Part shown: in pieces, positions 57,464 to 64,000 of the stretch | How positions within the stretch are numbered: the first letter of the stretch is position 1 | Layout: each line of letters opens with the position of its first letter | Source: Dama dama | Lineage: Eukaryota; Chordata; Mammalia; Artiodactyla; Cervidae | Direction of reading: 5' to 3' | DNA: 64,000 nt | Assembly: GCF_033118175.1 (NCBI RefSeq) | Contig: NC_083694.1 | Coordinates: forward strand, 37,657,608-37,721,607 | Program-made: the position numbers and the translations under genes | Notes under the pieces: generated by a model | Told to the model about the DNA's origin: nothing | Seen by the model: only the letters and a program-made list of their open reading frames with translations | Database searches by the model: none

Positions 57464-58784
57464 GGCACCACATAACTTGGAAATTATCCGAGTAGTTGCC
57501 TGATGGCTTGTTGTTACGTTACAAATTAGCTCCTTGAAGACATGGACATTATCTTATTTACCTGTGAATCTTAGATACCTGGTAACTGCTCAGTTAATAA
57601 TTGCTAAATAAATAACTAAATGGATGGATAAGTAAATGGATGCATTGGCCTAAAGAGAAGCTTGAAGAATTCTGAGTGAACAGAATTTGCCTTCCCCTTT
57701 CACTTTTTTGGGTGGTTTCTTAGCCTTTTCTCCAAATGGTTACTTGAGAGGTCTCCAGACTTGCGATGAGGTGTTCATTGCATTTATTTATTTATTCACT
57801 TGTTTCCTCCATACATAGACTCCCAGGAAATACTGCCAGTAAAGTTCCCAAGCTTATCTGGAAAAGCAACATCAACAATCCATTTAGTTTCTCACCCTTG
57901 ATACTAAAAGTTGTCCTATTTTCCAGTCAGTAGGTAGGTTGGGAAATTTTTTAAGCTTATCCTAAACTCATCTTGGCATTCCTAACCTTAATTAAATATT
58001 ACAGAGTGTCCTATCTCCTGTCAAAGACACTCCTGTGATGGAGACCGATAGGCAAAATTCCTTCCATTCCTGTGTTGCCTGAAAACTCCCAAACTGTGTA
58101 AAGAATCTGGTATTTTCTCATTAGCAAGTGTTCTCCCATGAGCCACGCTCTTCCCAGGGAGCTACATTCTTCTTAGATGAGTAAAACATTCTTTTAATCA
58201 TGTTCTGCCAGTGAGTCATTGGGACTCAAAGCAATTTAGAGGAGAAATACAGAACTGAAGTTGAGCATGTGATTCTAAATACTTGATTTACATTTTATGT
58301 TGTGACTAAGTAGGCTCAAGGCACATTCCAGCAGAAAGCACCGCCTCCACTGAGAAAAATGAAATAGATCTTGGGTCTTTCCTATTTATTCATACCTTTC
58401 ATGTCTGATATCTCTCTTCCAAAGTAACTTCCATTTAACATTTTCTCATGTTTAAGTGACAGTGCTTGGTAAATTGCAGTTTAAAGTGAATTCAAGGGAA
58501 GGACAACATATAAGCCAAAAAGTGACATATAGAAAGATTATGAGATAACAAGTAATCTTAGTCTCATTGGAGATCAGTTCCATTACTTCACAGCCCCCTT
58601 AGTTAACTCAGAAAATAATCAAACCATACATCTCCAGTTTTACTTACAAGTTCTTTTTTAGGATAAGACAACATGGTAAACTCAAAAGAATACAGAAAAA
58701 TCAAATGCTATATTCTGTGATTTTGTTGCATCTTGTTCTTTGACTTATATTCATTGGAACAAATAATTGGCCATTTTGCGGGGG
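57464..58784. other. Unassigned 1.3 kb
   Basis: Single-copy-looking. No repeat or exon recognised. Confidence 0.45.
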
Positions 58785-59560
58785 TATTTTATTTATTTTT
58801 AAATTAATTTTATTGAGGTATAGTTGATTCACAGTATGTTAGTTTCTTCTGTACAGCAAAGTGAGCCAGCTATACATATACATATACCCACTCTTTTTTA
58901 GGTTCTATCCCCATATAACTAATTACAGAGTACTGAGTAGAGTTTGCTGTGTTATACACCAAGTCCTTATTAGGTATCTATTTTATATATAGTAATGTGC
59001 ATATATCAATCCCAGTCCCTCCCCCTCCCTTCTCCCTTGGGAACCATAAGTTTGATTTCTATATCTGTAACTATTTTTCTTCTGTATATAGATTCATCTG
59101 TACGATCCTTTTAGATTCCACCTATAAGTGATAGCATATATTTGTCTTTCTATATCTGACTTACTTTACTCAGTATGACTCTAGGTTCATCTGTGTGGCT
59201 GCAGATGACATTACTTTGTTCTTTTTATGGCTGAGTAATATTCCATTGTATATATGTACCATATCTCCTTTATCCATTTCTCCATTAATGGACATTTAGG
59301 TTACTTCTATGTTCTGGCTATTATAAAGTGCTACAGTGAACATTGGTGTACACATCTCTTTTTGAATTATGGCTTTCTCAAGATACATGCCCCAGAGTGG
59401 GATTGCTGGGTCATATGGTCACTCTATTTTCAGGTTTTTTAATGAACCGCCATACTGTTCTCCATAGTGGCTGAATTAATTTATATTCCCATCAACAGTG
59501 TAGGAGGGTTCCCTTCTCTCCATACCCTCTCCAGCATTCAGTGTTTGTAGATTTGTTTAC
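58785..59560 (-). mobile_element. L1 3' end, antisense, 0.78 kb
   Basis: TTTATTGAGGTATAGTTGATTC (3' UTR) through TTCCATTGTATATATGTACC, GTGGGATTGCTGGGTCATAT and CATCAACAGTGTAGGAGGG to the ORF2 end. Fairly well conserved. Confidence 0.88.
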
Positions 59561-59564
59561 TTTA

Positions 59565-59690
59565 AATGTCTGTCTTCCACTAAACTGTAAAGTCCAGAAG
59601 GACAGAGTCAATGTTTGTTTACCTAGAATCTAAAACTGTGCCCTGTACATTGTAGGAACCTGGGAGTAATTGATAAATGAATAGAACCAA
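59565..59690 (+). mobile_element. L2-like 3' end remnant
   Basis: ACTGTAAAGTCCAGAAGGAC, CTAAAACTGTGCCCTGTACA and TGATAAATGAATAG match the general order of L2 3' ends. Confidence 0.5.
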
Positions 59691-60639
59691 TTAGTGGCTA
59701 GCATCTACCTGAGAGAAAGTAAGCCCAAAGAGTTCCTTTTAAACTTCTGCAGTTATCCCATGGCAGGAGAGAAGGGCAGCACAAAGAGCTCTATACCACT
59801 CTATCGAGATGCCCCCTCCCCCACCCCCAGTCTTCCTAGCTCCATGCTCAGTACTTCTCTTCACCGCACCACTACACATGGCCTGAGGACTAAATGCAGG
59901 AAGGTACTGTGGTCAGAACTGAGTGTTCTCCTTCACCAGAGAGACTTTAGGGCTTGCCTTCATGTTATTCCACCTCTCCTCTCCTCACATTGCTCCATAT
60001 TCCCTACTTGGACTCCTTTTCCAAACCTCTCAGTCAGATTCCCCAAACATCTCTTTTGGACTATGTTCTCACAGTCAAGCCTCATATACACAACCTTTTT
60101 TCCCATTACTCCTTCATTAGCTTGTCCTAATGGAAATCTAGGTCTCCTTTAGAGATATCAACTCTTCCACATCCCTTGCAAGTGAAGGCACATTTTTTTT
60201 TTCTTTCAATCTTTGTACCATAGTGCTGGAGGTGAATATTTGATTCTTAGTACTTCCAAATATTGTTAACCATTCTCTTTAAACAGTTTTCTGAAAACAC
60301 CTACCATTAGAGTCTATGCACATCCTCATCTATCTCCTAAGCTGTAGGTCTCCCACTTTTTTCAATAAAAATTTCAACTTCTATTTTTCCCCACCCCCAC
60401 TCCTGTCAGAAATTTTGATGCCTCATTAACCACTGAAATAGTCCATCTTATACTTGGTCTTTCAGTACCTTGATCTCATTTTCAGTGCTCCTAACCTCCA
60501 CCACACCTCATCTCAGTCATTTACTCCTGTCCAAAACAGGACAGGAAGCCCAAACGGATTCACTTATGATAAGCCCCATGTCACTAAGCTGAGATTTAAC
60601 ATATTTGCAGTTTTGACTTTTCCAGAAACGGGCTCTTAA
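59691..60639. other. Unassigned C/T-rich block with a 152-codon open frame
   Basis: The frame 59694-60152 (plus) starts MASIYLRESK and is rich in Ser, Pro, Leu and Thr. No domain, signal peptide or repeated motif is visible. I see no family match. It may be a chance frame or part of an ancient repeat. Confidence 0.35.
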
Positions 60640-60918
60640 ACCAGTAAATTAAGAATCACTTGATCAGCGCTAGTGAGCAATAGTGCCTGACATACCCTTG
60701 CCTATCCCATAAGGGAAAGTGACCACACCACAACCAATCCACTCTTCACTGATATGACTCTCTTGATCTTGCTTACTTCTGACTACAAAAGCCTTTCATT
60801 TTATTCAGCTCCTTGGAGCTTCTTTCTATCTTCTAAACTGGATACTGTCTGACTCATGAATCATTGAGTAAAGCCAATAAGATCTTTAAAATCTACTCAG
60901 TTGAATTTTTTGTTAACA
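60640..60918 (+). mobile_element. Possible ancient LTR 3' part, sense
   Basis: CAACCAATCCACTCTTCAC, CTTGATCTTGCTTACTTC, ACAAAAGCC and GAGTAAAGCCAATAAGATC, ending TTTGTTAACA, follow the order of an old mammalian LTR end with a variant poly-A signal. The 5' end is not found. BovB follows immediately. Confidence 0.35.
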
Positions 60919-60925
60919 CTTTCTA

Positions 60926-62018
60926 CAGAAAAACATCTATTTCTGCCTTATTGACTATGCCAAAGCCTTCAACTGTGTGCATCACAATAAACTGGAAAAT
61001 TATGAAAGAGATGGGAATACCACACTACCTGACTTACCTCTTGAGAAACCTGTATGCAGCTCAGGAAGCAACAATTAGAACTGGACATGGAACAACAGAC
61101 TGGTTCCAAATAGGAAAAGGAATACGTCAAGGCTGTATATTGTCACCCTGCTTATTTAACTTATATGCAGAGTACATCATGAGAAACACTGGGCTGGATG
61201 AAGCACAAGCTGGAATCCAGATTGCTGGGAGAAATATCAATATCCTGAGATATGCAGATGACACAACCCTTATGGCAGAAAATGAAGAGGAACTAAAAAG
61301 CCTCTTGATGAAGGTGAAAGAGGAGAGTGAAAAAGTTGGCTTAAAGCTCAACATTCAGAAAACTAAGATCATGGCATCTGGTCCCATTACCTCATGGGAA
61401 ATAGATGGGGAGACAGTGGAAACAGTGTCACACTATTTTTTTGGGCTCCAAAATCACCACAGATGGTGACTGCAGCCATGAAATTAAAAGACGCTTACTC
61501 CTTGGAAGGAAAGTTATGACCAACATAGGTAACATATTAAAAAGCAGAGACATTACTTTGCCAACAAAGTCCATCTGGTCAAGGCTATAGTTTTTCCAGA
61601 GGTCATGTATGGATGTGAGAGTTGGACTGTGAAGAAAGCTGAGTGCCAAAGAATTGATGCTTTTGAACTGTGGTGTTGGAGAAGACTCTTGAGAGTCCCT
61701 TGGACTGCAAGGAGATCCAACCAGCCCATCCTAAAGGCGATCAGTCCTGGGTGTTCATTGGAAGGACTGATGTTGAAGCTGAAACTCCAGTACTTTGGCC
61801 ACCTCATGCGAATAGTTGACTCATTGGAAAAGACCCTGATGCTGGGAGGGATTGGGGGCAGGAGGAAAAGGGGACGACAGAGGATGAGATGGCTGAATGG
61901 CATCACTGACTGGATTGACATGAGTTTGAGTAAACTCCGGGAGTTGGTGATGGACAGGGAGGCCTGGTGTGCTGCGATTCATGGGGTCGCAAAGAGTTGG
62001 ACACGACTAAGCTACTGA
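60926..62018 (+). pseudogene. BovB RTE ORF remnant: RT palm and C-terminal part
   Basis: The frame carries DWFQIGKGIRQGCILSPCLFN and an intact YADD (RYADDTTLMAENEEEL, about 61249-61260). A two-base loss near 60993 (AAACTGGAAAATT) shifts the start region; an indel near 61437 (ACACTATTTTTTTGGG) and a one-base loss near 61569 (ACAAAGTCCATC) break it again. The C-terminal part, MYGCESWTVKKAECQRIDAF onward, is open at 61605-62018. Better preserved than the 43 kb copy but not functional: endonuclease and N-terminal RT are missing. Confidence 0.88.
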
Positions 62019-62022
62019 ACTG
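60926..62022 (+). mobile_element. BovB LINE, 5'-truncated, 1.1 kb
   Basis: Runs from the RT FIDYAKAF region to the terminus (ACGACTAAGCTACTGAACTG). It shares subfamily-diagnostic bases with the antisense copy at 55219-55670. A Bov-A SINE has landed in its tail. Confidence 0.94.
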
Positions 62023-62034
62023 ACTGACACTTAT

Positions 62035-62157
62035 TGGAGAAGGAAATGGCAACCCACTCCAGTACTCTTGCCTTCAAAATCCCATGGATGGAGGAGCGTG
62101 GTAGGCTACAGTCCGTGGGGTCGCAAAGAGTCGGACACGACTGAGCGACATTACATC
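62035..62157 (+). mobile_element. Bov-A SINE monomer with 12 bp TSD
   Basis: GGAGAAGGAAATGGCAACCC through GGACACGACTGAGCGAC. ACTGACACTTAT (62023-62034) and ACTCACACTTAT (62158-62169) differ at one base. The first copy lies in the BovB tail. CpGs preserved. Confidence 0.93.
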
Positions 62158-62182
62158 ACTCACACTTATACCCTAGACCATG

Positions 62183-62227
62183 TATTGGGATGGCCAAAAA
62201 GTTCACTTGAGTGTTTCCAACCCAATA
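62183..62227. mobile_element. Short mariner-type MITE
   Basis: TATTGGGATGGCCAAAAAG at one end and TTTCCAACCCAATA at the other are inverted termini bounded by TA. The centre is deleted relative to the copy at 7977-8059. Confidence 0.75.
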
Positions 62228-63834
62228 GTTTGCAAGCACTGAATCTCAATTAAACTGTCTGATCACCACTCTTATGTCTACAATTCAGTTCCTCTGATAG
62301 CCCTCCTCTATTCCCTAGGGGTCCTTCTCCCATTCACCCTCCCCACTTCTCACCACCTATTATCTCCTTCATAGCCTGTCTTCCCACTTTACCCAAATTA
62401 GTTCATTGGTTTATTCTCATAATTACCTCTGGGATATACCTTTAATCCTTTGCCCCTTTAGGTGCTGGTTATGTTTACCAGGTTAAGTCCAATTCTTCAC
62501 CAATTTTTATTTGCACCTGAGGAGGTGAATATGGTTGGGAAGACTATATAACTAGGCAGACTAATACGTTTGAAATTCAAGAGTATTAATAGACATGAAC
62601 ACACTACACTTACTAACAAGTCTGCTCCTGCTTTCTGAGATCTTTAGTTCTTACCTTTTCCTCGATATTCAAATCTATAACAGCTCTATTCTTGCTCCCT
62701 CTTGACTGTTTACTGTGCCGGATACTTCACTGCAGAAATAAAGAGTAACCAGATAAAAAGCTCCTCATCTCTTCCAACCAAATCTCTCTCCTCTCTGTGT
62801 CTTTTTTACCCGTAGAGTCTTGCCTCCCTTCCTGTTAAGATGAATGCATTTTCTGCCCCCCTATTTAATATCAACCATTCCACCTGTGTCCTGGATCATT
62901 TTTTGGTTAATTCACACTGTGTTAGATTGATTGATGCTCTGCTATCTTAAGCGGGAACGATCTTCATATTGAGACCAAGACATCCAAACCTAAAGATTTT
63001 AGCCAAGAAGCATTGTAGGAGAAAATCCTCAGTGGAAATGACATTAACTATTCAAACAGACCTTACTCTGATGGCCCAAGTTTCATTTCCTCCTTGAGAT
63101 TTTCTCATGTTTATTTTTGCAGCCACTACCTTATCTTATACTCAGAGGCCTACTGTTCCCCTAAAATTTTGATCCACTACTGCCACAACCAAAATTAATT
63201 TTGGTCTTGGCATAACTGAAGTATACTGGATTTTCCCAAAGGCCTTTTACTAGAAACTAAAGAAAAATACCTTAATATTTTGTGACAAAATTTAGGTATA
63301 GAAAAGATGCATTTATTTATTCACTAATTCTTCTGCTATCTATTAAGTCTCCCATTATACTTGGCACTGAGTGTAGAGTCAAAGGTTTTAGCACATTGTA
63401 TGTATTTGCAGATCTAGGAGAGAAGGATCAGAATCTAGGAGAGAAAACAATAAAAGGAAATAATTGCATAGAATTTAATAATATATAAATGTGGTGCAGT
63501 GGTTGGACAGATTGTGATTGATTTTCTCTACTTGAAGAAGTTGGGAAGGTGCATTGAGGGGAGGGTATTTAAATTTGGAGAACATAAGCAGGTCAACACA
63601 GATGGAGTATTGATGTGAGGCAAGAGAGATGAGGAAGGGACTAGTAAAGCAGACAGGTGCCAGTCTTGGAGGATATTAAACATAATACTAAAGGGTTTAG
63701 ACTTTATCCTGCATATGCAGAAGGAGATCTTGACTTTCTTAAGCATTAAAGTTTACATGTTAGGTAGTTTTCATTTGTACGATGACTATTTAGGAAGTCA
63801 AGTGAGAGAGATCAGGACCTAAACTTAAAATGTT
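62228..63834. other. Unassigned 1.6 kb, partly C/T-rich
   Basis: 62290-62920 is pyrimidine-rich and may include an ancient LINE relic (CCACCTGTGTCCTGGATC near 62880). 63510-63770 resembles an old unresolved mammalian repeat (TTTAGACTTTATCCTGCA). No exon recognised. Confidence 0.35.
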
Positions 63835-63958
63835 CGAGTGATAGTGATTCAGTCGTGTCTGACTCTTTGCAACCCCATAGACTTTAGCCTGCCAGGCTCC
63901 TCTGTCGTTGGAATTCTCCAGGCAAGAATACTGGAATGCATTGCTATTTCTTTCTCCA
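63835..63958 (-). mobile_element. Bov-A SINE monomer, antisense
   Basis: GATTCAGTCGTGTCTGACTC through GGCAAGAATACTGGAATGCA to TTTCTTTCTCCAGG. Confidence 0.9.
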
Positions 63959-64000
63959 GGTAACATGTTTAGAAGGATGAATCATTAGGTCTTAAGAAAC

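Overview
This 64 kb window is nuclear DNA of a ruminant (cattle, sheep, goat or a close relative). The evidence is twelve fragments of the BovB (RTE-type) LINE, about twenty tRNA-Glu/Bov-A SINEs (Bov-tA, Bov-A, Bov-A2), ruminant L1 3' ends, ruminant-type mariner MITEs and solo retroviral LTRs, in an AT-rich background with long CA/TG microsatellites. All calls come from reading the sequence and recalling family features; no database search was run. I see no host protein-coding exon, no functional RNA gene and no CRISPR or bacterial feature. Nearly every long open frame is a retrotransposon remnant or the antisense of one. The window is intergenic or lies inside a very large intron.

Layout. 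1-9.5 kb: a BovB fragment cut by the window edge, a degenerate ~57 bp tandem repeat, antisense L1, a 1.5 kb BovB with a long reverse-transcriptase frame whose catalytic box is mutated, and a mariner hairpin MITE. 9.5-16 kb: old L1 and MIR remnants, a CA-repeat/SINE composite and single-copy stretches. 16-22 kb: a layered retrotransposon graveyard. It starts with a twin-primed L1 and continues with an old antisense L1, cut by a younger antisense L1, cut by a BovB tail, cut by a 403 bp solo LTR flanked by a GGCC duplication. 22-36 kb: MIR, BovB and SINE fragments, a 473 bp L1 with a perfect 16 bp target duplication, a 1.2 kb antisense L1 and local tandem duplications. 36-43 kb: an L2 relic carrying a hAT MITE, a TG microsatellite, then about 2 kb with no recognisable repeat. 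43-49 kb: the longest BovB (2.9 kb, endonuclease plus reverse transcriptase, many stops and frameshifts) tail-to-tail with an inverted BovB that is split by a 483 bp class I-like LTR, then a 521 bp class II-like solo LTR with a perfect 6 bp duplication. 49-64 kb: more antisense L1, a probable fourth LTR, two neighbouring BovB tails, a 22-base poly-C tract, another BovB with an intact YADD box, SINEs and a second mariner MITE.

No genes work together here. What can be read is an insertion history. BovB supplies the retrotransposition machinery its family uses for Bov SINEs, and many copies still carry target-site duplications (TSDs) that give their order. Almost all L1 copies and all the clear LTRs point to the minus strand. 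If the window is intronic, that would fit a host gene on the plus strand. The points most worth checking are the four-layer nest, the tail-to-tail BovB junction, the three well-bounded solo LTRs and the mariner hairpin.
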